Of a DNA stretch of 64,000 nt, positions 55,205 to 64,000 are shown in pieces. The first letter of the stretch is position 1; the number at the start of each line of letters is the position of its first letter. Origin of the DNA: Rhizobium vallis (GTDB lineage Bacteria; Pseudomonadota; Alphaproteobacteria; Rhizobiales; Rhizobiaceae); contig NZ_ML133687.1 in the NCBI RefSeq assembly GCF_003985155.1, forward strand, positions 372,001-436,000, given 5' to 3'. The notes beneath the pieces were generated by a model, which was not told where the DNA came from, did not search any database, and worked only from the letters and a program-made list of their open reading frames with translations. A program made the position numbers and the translations under genes.

Positions 55205-56326
55205 ATGCCCCTGATCAACCTCCCCGATTTCTCCAACGACCTCCTGGCCGAATTTACCGCCCGAAACGCCGAGCGCATCGACACGCCAGTCATTCAGCCG
55301 GCCGAACCCTTCCTCGATATTGCCGGCGAAGATCTGCGCCGGCGCATCTTCATGACGGAAAGCGAAACCGGCGCCAGCCTTTGCCTGCGTCCGGAATTCA
55401 CCATCCCTGTCTGTCTGCGCCACATCGAGACCGCCACAGGCACGCCGAAACGTTATGCCTATCTGGGCGAAGTTTTCCGCCAGCGCCGCGACGGCGCTAA
55501 CGAGTTCTATCAGGCCGGCATCGAGGATCTGGGCGACATCAACATCGCGACGGCCGACGCCCGCGCCATCGGCGATGCCACAGGCATTCTCGCCCGCCTG
55601 CTACCGGGCCGGCGCCTGTCGGTGACGTTGGGCGATCAGGCGGTGTTCGAGGCTGTTGTTCAGGCGCTTGGCCTGCCGCTCGGCTGGCAGAAGCGTCTGA
55701 TCCACGCATTCGGCAATATGACGCAGCTGGAGGCGCTGCTTGCGAGCCTCGTCAGCCCGCAATTCGTGACCGGGCTCGACGACGATATTGCACGGCTTAT
55801 AGCTTCCGGCGACGAACAGGCGCTGGTTGCCCATCTCGAGCAGGAAATGCAGAAGACGGGTTATTCGACGAATGCCAGCCGCTCGCCGCTGGAGATCGCC
55901 CGCAGGCTCAAGGAAAAGCTCATCCTCTCCGAAACGCGCCTCGACGACGCGGCCTTCCACGTCCTGGAAGAGTTCCTGTCGCTCGATGTGCCGCTCGTCA
56001 ATGCATCCGCAGCCCTTGCCGGCTTCGCTGATGCTGCCGGTCTGAAACTCGGCAATGCGCTCTCCCGTTTCGACGGCCGCGTCGCAGCTCTCGCGAATGC
56101 CGGCGTCGATCTTTCCGGCCTGAGTTACCGCGCCGCCTTCGGACGGCCGCTCGATTATTATACCGGCCTCGTTTTCGAGGTGACGGTCGAGGGCTCGGCC
56201 GCGGTTCTGGCCGGCGGCGGGCGTTTCGACCGGCTACTGACTTTCCTTGGTGCGACGGATCGCATTCCGGCCGTCGGCTTCTCCTTCTGGCTCGACCGCA
56301 TCGAAACCGAAAGGGCAGCCGCATGA
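55205..56326 (+). CDS. hisZ: ATP phosphoribosyltransferase regulatory subunit
   Basis: A 373-residue HisRS paralogue from the ATG at 55,205. It retains the catalytic-domain fold: [20 protein letters not shown] near 60, [14 protein letters not shown] near 92 and [18 protein letters not shown] near 313, but lacks the anticodon domain. HisZ joins the short HisG to form the active enzyme of the first histidine step. The stop overlaps the hisG start (ATGA). Confidence 0.96.
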   Translation: MPLINLPDFSNDLLAEFTARNAERIDTPVIQPAEPFLDIAGEDLRRRIFMTESETGASLCLRPEFTIPVCLRHIETATGTPKRYAYLGEVFRQRRDGANEFYQAGIEDLGDINIATADARAIGDATGILARLLPGRRLSVTLGDQAVFEAVVQALGLPLGWQKRLIHAFGNMTQLEALLASLVSPQFVTGLDDDIARLIASGDEQALVAHLEQEMQKTGYSTNASRSPLEIARRLKEKLILSETRLDDAAFHVLEEFLSLDVPLVNASAALAGFADAAGLKLGNALSRFDGRVAALANAGVDLSGLSYRAAFGRPLDYYTGLVFEVTVEGSAAVLAGGGRFDRLLTFLGATDRIPAVGFSFWLDRIETERAAA

Positions 56327-57018
56327 CCGTCACGATCGCGCTTCCCTCCAAGGGCCGGATGAAGGACGACGCTTCGGCGATCTTCGAGCGCGCCGGCATG
56401 CCGATAACGGCTGTCGGTAACGACCGCTCCTATCGCGGCCGCGTCGAGGGCTGGGACGATGTGGAAGTCGCCTTCCTGTCAGCCTCCGAAATCTCCCGCG
56501 AAATCGGCAACGGCACCGTCGATTTCGGCGTCACCGGCGAGGATCTGATGCGGGAGGGTTTTGCTGAGGTGGATAAGCGCGTCGAATTCTGCGCCCGCCT
56601 CGGTTTCGGCCATGCCGATGTCGTCGTTGCCGTGCCTGAGATCTGGCTTGATGTTGAGACCATGGCCGATCTTGGCGATGTCGCCGCCGATTTCCGCGCC
56701 CGTCACTCCAGGCGTCTCGCCATCGCCACCAAATACTGGCGGCTGACCCAGCAGTTCTTTTCGAGCCAGCACGGCATCCAGCTTTACCGCATCGTCGAAA
56801 GCCTGGGCGCCACCGAAGGCGCTCCCGCTTCCGGCTCGGCGGATATCATCGTCGATATCACCTCCACCGGCTCGACGCTGCGCGCCAACCACCTGAAGGT
56901 GCTCCAGGACGGCGTCATCCTGCATTCGCAGGCCTGCCTCGTGCGCGCCCGCAAGGAAAGCCATGCGGACGAGCCGACCGTGCAGGCCATCATCGAGGCA
57001 GTGCGCGCCGCCCTCTGA
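56323..57018 (+). CDS. hisG: ATP phosphoribosyltransferase, short form
   Basis: A 231-residue protein, the short HisG lacking the C-terminal regulatory domain. It shows [21 protein letters not shown] at the start, [12 protein letters not shown] near 66 and the PRPP-binding [17 protein letters not shown] near 178. It makes phosphoribosyl-ATP from ATP and PRPP, and needs the HisZ encoded just upstream. A clear terminator follows at 57,039. Confidence 0.97.
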   Translation: MTVTIALPSKGRMKDDASAIFERAGMPITAVGNDRSYRGRVEGWDDVEVAFLSASEISREIGNGTVDFGVTGEDLMREGFAEVDKRVEFCARLGFGHADVVVAVPEIWLDVETMADLGDVAADFRARHSRRLAIATKYWRLTQQFFSSQHGIQLYRIVESLGATEGAPASGSADIIVDITSTGSTLRANHLKVLQDGVILHSQACLVRARKESHADEPTVQAIIEAVRAAL

Positions 57019-57038
57019 TCTCCGCCCTAAAGGCATGG

Positions 57039-57069
57039 AAAAACCCGCCGTCTGATGACGGCGGGTTTT
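57039..57069 (+). terminator. Terminator of hisS-hisZ-hisG
   Basis: AAAACCCGCCGTC-TGAT-GACGGCGGGTTTT: a 13-base stem ending in T. It lies 20 bases after the hisG stop and 29 bases from the convergent DoxX gene, for which it may also serve. Confidence 0.9.
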
Positions 57070-57097
57070 GCATGTTTGGGAGGATATCTGTCTTCGA

Positions 57098-57541
57098 TCA
57101 GGCTGCTGCGTAGGCGCCGCGGCGGGCGTCGAGCGAGTAGGCGCCTGCGCCATTGGTGGCGAGCATGATATAGGCGCCGGCGAGCGTGATGTTCTTCAGG
57201 AAGTTGACGAAGTTCAGGCCACTGAGCCAGGCGTTGGCGGCAGCCGGGAAATCAGGAACGTTGATCGGCGCGAAGTGGAAGACGAAGCCGGTGAAGACAC
57301 AGAAAACGGCAAGCAACCAGCCGACGATGCGGACCTGGAAACCGACGAGCACGGCAATGCCGGTTGCGAGTTCGAAGAGACCAGCGAGATAGGTGAGCGC
57401 GGTGGAGGCCGGCAGGCCGGCACCGGCGATCATGCCGGCAGTGGAAGCCGGGTCGGTGACCTTGCCGAAGCCGGCGAAGATGAACATGAAGGAAAGAAGG
57501 ATGCGGGCGATCAGGATGATGACATTGTTGGCGTTCGACAT
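57098..57541 (-). CDS. DoxX family membrane protein
   Basis: A 147-residue protein with four spans. IILIARILLSFMFIFAGFGKV at the N-terminus and YLAGLFELATGIAVLVGFQVR match DoxX/DoxD-type proteins. These are linked to thiosulfate oxidation, redox balance or membrane integrity in different bacteria; here the role is unknown. It is divergent from the glutathione S-transferase gene at 57,753. Confidence 0.9.
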   Translation of the reverse strand: MSNANNVIILIARILLSFMFIFAGFGKVTDPASTAGMIAGAGLPASTALTYLAGLFELATGIAVLVGFQVRIVGWLLAVFCVFTGFVFHFAPINVPDFPAAANAWLSGLNFVNFLKNITLAGAYIMLATNGAGAYSLDARRGAYAAA

Positions 57542-57752
57542 GGACGTTGTCTCCGTTTGAATGGCTCTGGAGATCTTGGTGCCCCGGCACCGGTTGGACC
57601 TCTGATGCTTCTATGTCGCCTTTTTCTGGCGTTATGGAAAGATAAACGGAAGGGGACACTTTGTTCAATAATGTGGAACGATGAGGTCGCGGCTGCTGCT
57701 TGCCTTTGCCGAGCCTGTTCTCTTATGGTCGGCTGATAACATGGAGAATCCG

Positions 57753-58463
57753 ATGGCAGATCTTTCCGCATTTCCGATCACGAAACGCTGGCCGGCGAAA
57801 AACCCCGATATTATCCAGCTCTATTCCCTGCAGACGCCGAACGGCGTGAAGGTTTCGGTCGCCCTCGAAGAACTCGGGCTTGCCTATGAGCCGCACTATG
57901 TCTCCTTTGCCGCCAACGAGCAGAAGTCGCCGGAATTCGAATCTCTCAACCCGAATGGCCGCATTCCGGCGATCATCGATCCGAATGGCCCTGTGGGAAA
58001 ACCGATCGGCCTTTTCGAATCCGGTGCTATCCTGCTCTATCTTGCGGAAAAGACCGGCAAGCTCATCCCTGCCGATGCCGCCGGCCGCTACGAGACCATC
58101 CAATGGGTGTTTTTCCAGATGGCCGGCATCGGCCCGATGTTCGGTCAGTTCGGGCATTTCCACAAGTTCGCCGCCGACAAGGTCGCCAACAACTCCTATC
58201 CGGTGGAACGCTATCGCGACGAATCCAAACGCCTGCTCGGCGTGCTCGAAGACCGGCTGAAGGGGCGTCAATGGATCATGGGCGATCTCTACACGATCGC
58301 CGACATCACCACCTTCACCTGGGTTCGCGGCGCCGATATTTTCTATGGCGGCCGCGAGATTCTCGAATATGCGAAATTCCCTGCCGTTTCGGATTGGCTG
58401 GAGCGCTGCATCGCCCGTCCGGCAAGCGCCAGGGGCCTCAACATTCCGGTCAAGCCGGAGTAA
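57753..58463 (+). CDS. Glutathione S-transferase (YghU/Ure2p-like)
   Basis: A 236-residue protein from the ATG at 57,753, which has GGAG seven bases upstream. The N-terminal thioredoxin-like half has IIQLYSLQTPNGVKVSVALEE near 22, SLNPNGRIPAIID near 68 and LFESGAILLYLAEKTG near 86, the GSH-binding Glu-Ser pair. The helical C-terminal half ends RPASARGLNIPVKPE. These are marks of YghU-type GST/glutathionyl reductases. A terminator follows. Confidence 0.94.
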   Translation: MADLSAFPITKRWPAKNPDIIQLYSLQTPNGVKVSVALEELGLAYEPHYVSFAANEQKSPEFESLNPNGRIPAIIDPNGPVGKPIGLFESGAILLYLAEKTGKLIPADAAGRYETIQWVFFQMAGIGPMFGQFGHFHKFAADKVANNSYPVERYRDESKRLLGVLEDRLKGRQWIMGDLYTIADITTFTWVRGADIFYGGREILEYAKFPAVSDWLERCIARPASARGLNIPVKPE

Positions 58464-58487
58464 CGGATCGTCCATCGGAAAATGCGA

Positions 58488-58512
58488 AAGGCCGCCCTCG
58501 CGAGCGGCCTTT
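58488..58512 (+). terminator. Terminator after the GST gene
   Basis: AAAGGCCGC-CCTCGCGA-GCGGCCTTT followed by ATCTT. The stem also lies 19 bases beyond the end of the convergent gene at 58,531 and may serve both. Confidence 0.8.
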
Positions 58513-58530
58513 ATCTTGCGCTACCGATTT

Positions 58531-59229
58531 TTACTGCCGGCTTATGATCTGGCTTGCATCCTGCAGCTTGAAGCGCGGGAAGATGAAGACGCCGGCCATG
58601 CTGCCGCTGTATTTTTCCTCGAGCCCGGTCGACTCCCCCATGCAGAAGAGCGGCTGGCGGAAACCGTTCGGCGTGATGATCGTCGTCGAAAAACAGAAAG
58701 AGGAGCAGTGTGTCGCCGCCTGCTCGAACAGCCCCAATACGTGGCTGCGGTCCTTGGCGTCATAGCAGCGTATCAGGCTCAGCAGTCCGCATTCCGCTGC
58801 GGAAAGACCGTGTATCATCGAGCTCCATTCGCCAAGATGGATCATGCCGCTCGAAAAATCCCCGCTCCAGGCTTCGGAAAAGGAGAACTGCGCCAACATT
58901 TCGTGATTTCGATTGTTGTCGTTGAGCGAGCCGGAGATCGAGGGCGCGGCTGCATTGGTTTTGGCAATCTTAAACAAGGCGTTCCCCAGTTCGGATGCGG
59001 CTCCTCCGCCGCATGCTCGGCAAACACAAAGAAACAGGATCACGTAGCTGCAGGCGTTATGCCCGGGCTTGTATCTGGCATTGTCGTCAGCCCTCAAGTC
59101 TCCGCAACAGGAGCTTTTGCAAGCCGAACGTTCTCGCGTGGTCTTTCGCACTTCAGCCTCGTCTGACGACGAAAATGACGGCCGGGCGCGCTTCAATTGC
59201 AGCGCGGATTTATAAGAGCTTTTGCTCAA
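58531..59229 (-). CDS. Hypothetical protein, start uncertain
   Basis: The open frame of 232 residues has a well-ordered C-terminal 120 residues (MLAQFSFSEAWSGDFSSGMI, LSLIRCYDAKDRSHVLGLF, GVFIFPRFKLQDASQIIS). The order of secondary structure could suit a PAS-like sensory domain. The first 110 residues are less ordered and include a Cys-rich stretch (VILFLCVCRACGGG); the real start may be internal, for example ATG at 58,899. No family is recognised. Confidence 0.5.
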   Translation of the reverse strand: MSKSSYKSALQLKRARPSFSSSDEAEVRKTTRERSACKSSCCGDLRADDNARYKPGHNACSYVILFLCVCRACGGGAASELGNALFKIAKTNAAAPSISGSLNDNNRNHEMLAQFSFSEAWSGDFSSGMIHLGEWSSMIHGLSAAECGLLSLIRCYDAKDRSHVLGLFEQAATHCSSFCFSTTIITPNGFRQPLFCMGESTGLEEKYSGSMAGVFIFPRFKLQDASQIISRQ

Positions 59230-59529
59230 ACGGCAACGGCTTTTTAAGGGGTATTGAATTTGGCCTTTTTTGCCGAAATCTCTGAATTTTCGGATGCGCC
59301 GCGAGGATTGGCATCTGCAAATCTATTTTCAGCGCTTTGAAAACGTTTCCACTCCATGCAGGCGAGCAAATCGTGCCGCGACGCTGCGATCTCCCCCATT
59401 GTTTCGCCGACTCTGAAATATGCGGCGAAGCAAGCTTGGCGAAAGTTTCGGTCCGGGAACCGAGGGTCGGCGGCGATTAAACGCAGATGGCGGGATAAAA
59501 TTGCGCGCAACGGATCGAATCGTTTTGGG
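59230..59529. other. Intergenic stretch with no clear gene
   Basis: No convincing gene or RNA. A minus-strand ORF of 88 codons (59,244-59,510) lacks a ribosome site and has unconvincing composition. The right part is simply downstream of groEL. Confidence 0.5.
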
Positions 59530-59562
59530 CAAAAGAAAAGGGCGACCCGAGGGCCGCCCTTC
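59530..59562 (-). terminator. Terminator of groESL
   Basis: On the minus strand GGAAGGGCGGCC-CTC-GGGTCGCCCTTTTCTTTT: paired AAGGGCG/CGCCCTT arms with a T-rich end. It lies about 150 bases past groEL, beyond the duplicated tail. Confidence 0.75.
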
Positions 59563-59600
59563 CTATTCCGGATGCCGGAATGGGTAGTCAGTGAAGGCTT

Positions 59601-61390
<1,790 letters not shown>

Positions 61391-61416
61391 TCATTTCGGG
61401 AAAGCGGGTCGGCTGA

Positions 61417-61713
61417 TCAGCCGATGATGCCCATGATGTCGGCTTCCTTCATGATCAGAAGGTCTTCGCCGTTGATCTTGACTTCGGTGCCGGACCACTT
61501 GCCGAACAGGACGCGGTCGCCAGCCTTGACGTCGAGTGCGACGACCTTGCCGGACTCGTCACGAGCGCCGGAGCCGACGGCGACGATTTCGCCTTCCTGG
61601 GGCTTTTCCTTGGCGGTATCGGGAATGATGATGCCGCCTTTGGTCTTCTCTTCGGACTCGACGCGACGAACGACGACGCGGTCGTGAAGCGGACGGAAAT
61701 TGGTGCTTGCCAT
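61417..61713 (-). CDS. groES: 10-kDa co-chaperonin GroES
   Basis: A 98-residue protein: [20 protein letters not shown], then the mobile loop [20 protein letters not shown], and [20 protein letters not shown]. It caps the GroEL ring. It is the first gene of groESL; promoter and CIRCE are upstream. Confidence 0.98.
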   Translation of the reverse strand: MASTNFRPLHDRVVVRRVESEEKTKGGIIIPDTAKEKPQEGEIVAVGSGARDESGKVVALDVKAGDRVLFGKWSGTEVKINGEDLLIMKEADIMGIIG

Positions 61714-61771
61714 TGTCTAATCCCTCGATCGAATGACATTCGCGGACCGGAGTGGCCCACATGGATAAATG

Positions 61772-61798
61772 TTAGCACTCCCTTGTGATGAGTGCTAG
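61772..61798 (-). promoter_or_regulatory. CIRCE element (HrcA operator)
   Basis: TTAGCACTC-CCTTGTGAT-GAGTGCTAG: the standard nine-base arms with nine-base spacer, one terminal mismatch. It lies just downstream of the -10 box and 58 bases before the groES ATG, where the HrcA repressor blocks transcription until heat shock. Confidence 0.96.
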
Positions 61799-61805
61799 CG
61801 CCGAG

Positions 61806-61834
61806 CATTTAGGGATGGCTCCGAAAGGAGTCAA
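61806..61834 (-). promoter_or_regulatory. groESL promoter
   Basis: Minus-strand TTGACT (61,829-61,834) and TAAATG (61,806-61,811) with a 17-base spacer form a good sigma-70 style promoter. The CIRCE operator follows by seven bases. RpoH control cannot be excluded. Confidence 0.7.
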
Positions 61835-62050
61835 TGAGAGCAATCACGAATTTTTGTGCCGGAATTGTGAAGAGGTCGGAGAATTCCCCGAGATTCCAGC
61901 CGAAACCTCCGCCGGCCAAGCTTTGCCCATCCGCGCTCGCCGGGACTGCCGTTCAGGCACTTCCCGGCGGCCGGCAGCGAAGAAAATGCCTTGCCATCGC
62001 CTTGCGCCTTTGCAATGTCACCGGTGACTGAAGCAAATCGGGAAATCGGA

Positions 62051-62899
62051 ATGGCCAAGCGGATAGAAAACTTCTCGGAAATCACAGATCACTATGATGT
62101 GGTGCTCTGCGACGTCTGGGGCGTCGTTCACAACGGCGTCGATCCGTTCCCGAAGGCGGCCGCGGCCCTTGAAGCGGCTCGCAAGAGCGGTCTTGCCGTC
62201 GTGCTCATCACCAATTCGCCGCGCCTTTCCTGGCAGGTGGTCGAGCAACTGCGCCAGATCGGCGTTCCCGACAGCGCCTATGACAGGATCGTCACCTCTG
62301 GCGACGTCACGCGCGGGCTGATTGCCGAAGGGCCGAAGACGGTCTTTCTGCTCGGCCCCGAGCGCGACAAGGCGCTTCTCGAAGGCATCGGCGTTGAGCG
62401 GCGGCCGGCGGGCGAAGCGCAGTCGCTCGTCTGCACCGGCTTTTTCGACGATGAGACCGAGAAGCCGGAGGATTACACCGACATGCTTCTCGATTTCAAA
62501 GCGCGCGAGGTGCCGATGATCTGCGCCAATCCCGACCTCGTGGTCGAGCGCGGCCACCGCATCATTCCCTGCGCCGGCGCCATGGCCGCTTATTACGAGC
62601 AGCTTGGCGGCAAGACCCGCATTGCCGGCAAGCCGCATCGGCCGATCTACGAGGCGACGCTTGCGGCGGCCCGCGAGCTTCGCGGCGATTTCCCGGTTGA
62701 GCGCGTGCTGGCGATCGGCGACGGTATGCCGACGGATGTGCGCGGCGCCTTGAATTATGGGCTGGACCTCCTCTACATCAGCGGTGGTATCCACGCCAAG
62801 GAATACACACTCGACGGTGAGACCGACGAGGCGATCCTCAACGCCTATCTCGAACGGGAAAAGGCCGCGCCGAGGTGGTGGATGCCGCGCCTTGCATAA
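62051..62899 (+). CDS. HAD superfamily class IIA hydrolase (TIGR01459-like)
   Basis: A 282-residue protein from the ATG at 62,051. Motif I is DVVLCDVWGVVHNGVDPF near 15-31, motif II VVLITNSPRLSW near 53, and motif IV VLAIGDGMPTDVRGALNYG near 218. The class IIA cap lies between motifs II and III. The function is unknown, related to NagD/phosphoglycolate-type phosphatases. It lies 14 bases upstream of ribF and may be its operon partner. Confidence 0.9.
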   Translation: MAKRIENFSEITDHYDVVLCDVWGVVHNGVDPFPKAAAALEAARKSGLAVVLITNSPRLSWQVVEQLRQIGVPDSAYDRIVTSGDVTRGLIAEGPKTVFLLGPERDKALLEGIGVERRPAGEAQSLVCTGFFDDETEKPEDYTDMLLDFKAREVPMICANPDLVVERGHRIIPCAGAMAAYYEQLGGKTRIAGKPHRPIYEATLAAARELRGDFPVERVLAIGDGMPTDVRGALNYGLDLLYISGGIHAKEYTLDGETDEAILNAYLEREKAAPRWWMPRLA

Positions 62900-62913
62900 A
62901 GAGAAGCCAGCCG

Positions 62914-63897
62914 ATGACCGTTTTCCACCGCAATGAAACCCGGGATCCTTTGCCCGCCCATCTGAAGGGCGGCGTGATCGCCATCGGTAATTTCGACGGC
63001 GTGCACCGCGGCCATCAGTCGGTGCTGAACCGCGCGCTGGAGATTTCCAGGGCGCGCGGCATTCCCGCCCTCGTGCTCACCTTCGAGCCGCATCCGCGTA
63101 CGGTCTTCCGGCCGCAGACGCCGGTCTTCCGCCTGACGCCGGCGCCGCTGAAAGCCCGCATTCTGGAAACGCTGGGTTTCAACGCCGTCATCGAATATCC
63201 CTTCGACTACGAATTCTCGCAGCGCTCGGCCGAGGATTTCATCCATTCGATCCTGAAAGACTGGCTCGGCGCTTCCGAAGTCGTCACCGGCGTCGATTTC
63301 CATTTCGGCCGCGGCCGCGAGGGCGGTCCGGCCTTTCTCATGGATGCCGGCCGCACCTATGGTTTCGGCGTCACCCTGATTGATGCCTTCCGTGACGAAA
63401 ATGCCGATGTTGTCTCCTCGAGCCATATTCGCGCGCTGCTGAAGGACGGCAATGTCAGCGAAGTCGCCGGCATGCTGGGTTACCGCTATACTGTCGAGGC
63501 CGAAGTGATCGACGGCGAAAAGCTCGGCCGGCAGCTCGGCTTTCCCACGGCCAACATGCGCCTGCCGCCGGAAACCGATCTCGCCGCCGGCATCTACGCC
63601 GTCCGATTCCGGCTTCAGGACGGAACGCTCTACGATGCCGTCGCAAGCTACGGCCGCCGCCCGACGGTCACGGAAAACGGTGCGCCGCTGCTCGAAACCT
63701 ATCTTTTCGACTTCAGCGGCGATCTCTACGGCCAGCTCTGCGCCGTCTCTTTCTTTGGCTATCTCCGCCCGGAGCTGAAATTCGACGGTCTCGCTCCGCT
63801 CGTCGCCCAGATCAAGCGCGACGAGGAGGAGGCGAGGGCACTGCTGGCGGGTGTGGTGCCGCTCGGCGAACTCGATCGGAAGCTCTGCTTTTCCTGA
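62914..63897 (+). CDS. ribF: Bifunctional riboflavin kinase/FAD synthetase
   Basis: A 327-residue protein from the ATG at 62,914. The N-terminal FMN adenylyltransferase half has GVIAIGNFDGVHRGHQSVL near 20-38, FEPHPRTVF near 64 and VVSSSHIRALLKDGNV near 167. The C-terminal riboflavin kinase half has GRQLGFPTANMRLP near 207, with the Thr-Ala-Asn motif. It makes FMN and FAD. The 103 bases after it hold no visible gene and may lead to the next one beyond the edge. Confidence 0.97.
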   Translation: MTVFHRNETRDPLPAHLKGGVIAIGNFDGVHRGHQSVLNRALEISRARGIPALVLTFEPHPRTVFRPQTPVFRLTPAPLKARILETLGFNAVIEYPFDYEFSQRSAEDFIHSILKDWLGASEVVTGVDFHFGRGREGGPAFLMDAGRTYGFGVTLIDAFRDENADVVSSSHIRALLKDGNVSEVAGMLGYRYTVEAEVIDGEKLGRQLGFPTANMRLPPETDLAAGIYAVRFRLQDGTLYDAVASYGRRPTVTENGAPLLETYLFDFSGDLYGQLCAVSFFGYLRPELKFDGLAPLVAQIKRDEEEARALLAGVVPLGELDRKLCFS

Positions 63898-64000
63898 GGT
63901 CTGCCTCAGCTCGGAATTGTCGGAGCACAAACCAGATTCAGCCGCGCCTCGGGATCGCATGCAGGTAATTTCTTCTCTTCCTTTTCCCGGCAAAAACGCC

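Noticed and set aside
53483..55423. Minus-strand ORF of 646 codons across hisS and hisZ
   Set aside because: Antisense to two well-recognised genes and passes through the palindromic element.
59244..59510. Minus-strand 88-codon ORF downstream of groEL
   Set aside because: No ribosome site or motif; likely chance.

Overview
The window looks like a chromosomal segment of a Rhizobium-type alphaproteobacterium (Rhizobium leguminosarum/etli group is my inference). The evidence is the high GC content, rhizobial-style intergenic palindromes, a HisZ/HisG(short) pair, a class of GshA used by alphaproteobacteria and plants, a CIRCE-controlled groESL operon and many LysR regulators. No database search was possible, so names rest on motifs, length and gene order.

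Region 1 (1-18,899) is an integrated genomic island inserted at the 3' end of a tRNA-Gln(CTG) gene (18,900-18,973). Reading leftward, its right border holds a tyrosine recombinase (16,629-18,746, minus) that converges on a second large recombinase-like gene (14,271-16,607, plus). The far left holds the first genes of a type I BREX phage-defence operon (brxA-brxB-brxC and the first codons of pglX, minus strand, running off the window edge), preceded by an HNH endonuclease gene in the same orientation. Between them lies a plus-strand set (6,411-14,032): a DUF3102-like protein, a predicted PD-(D/E)XK-fold protein, a small unknown protein, an AAA+ ATPase overlapping a zinc peptidase of the FtsH/M41 type (together resembling one soluble FtsH cut in two inside the AAA lid), a predicted RNase H-fold (DUF429-like) protein and a small basic protein. 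This cassette is the best candidate for a poorly described system.

Region 2 (18,974-31,115) is ordinary core genome: Ppx/GppA phosphatase with a long basic N-terminal tail, RlmE rRNA methyltransferase, a VOC protein, a DHA2-type MFS exporter, a Tat-exported metallo-beta-lactamase-fold enzyme, IMP dehydrogenase, two small membrane proteins, TetR and LysR regulators, a DUF1127 protein whose mRNA leader can fold into a strong nested hairpin, and a DUF937-like protein.

Region 3 (31,273-45,776) holds glutathione synthesis (gshA), RsmE, a Pit phosphate transporter, a NUDIX hydrolase, a divergent short S-adenosylhomocysteinase-like enzyme, a quinone-oxidoreductase-like MDR enzyme, several LysR regulators and the glycolate oxidase operon glcDEF, interrupted by a palindromic intergenic element. 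Paired repeats that could be a LysR operator precede glcD.

Region 4 (45,923-58,463) contains an outer-membrane barrel protein, two tandem L,D-transpeptidases, Tag DNA glycosylase, a HAD phosphatase, an aldo/keto reductase, a small DUF305/CopL-like pair suggesting copper handling, and hisS-hisZ-hisG (histidyl-tRNA synthetase followed by the two-part ATP phosphoribosyltransferase), again with a palindromic element inside. DoxX and glutathione S-transferase genes follow. Region 5 (58,531-63,897) has a gene of unknown function, groES-groEL with promoter and CIRCE and a duplicated groEL tail, a class IIA HAD hydrolase and ribF.
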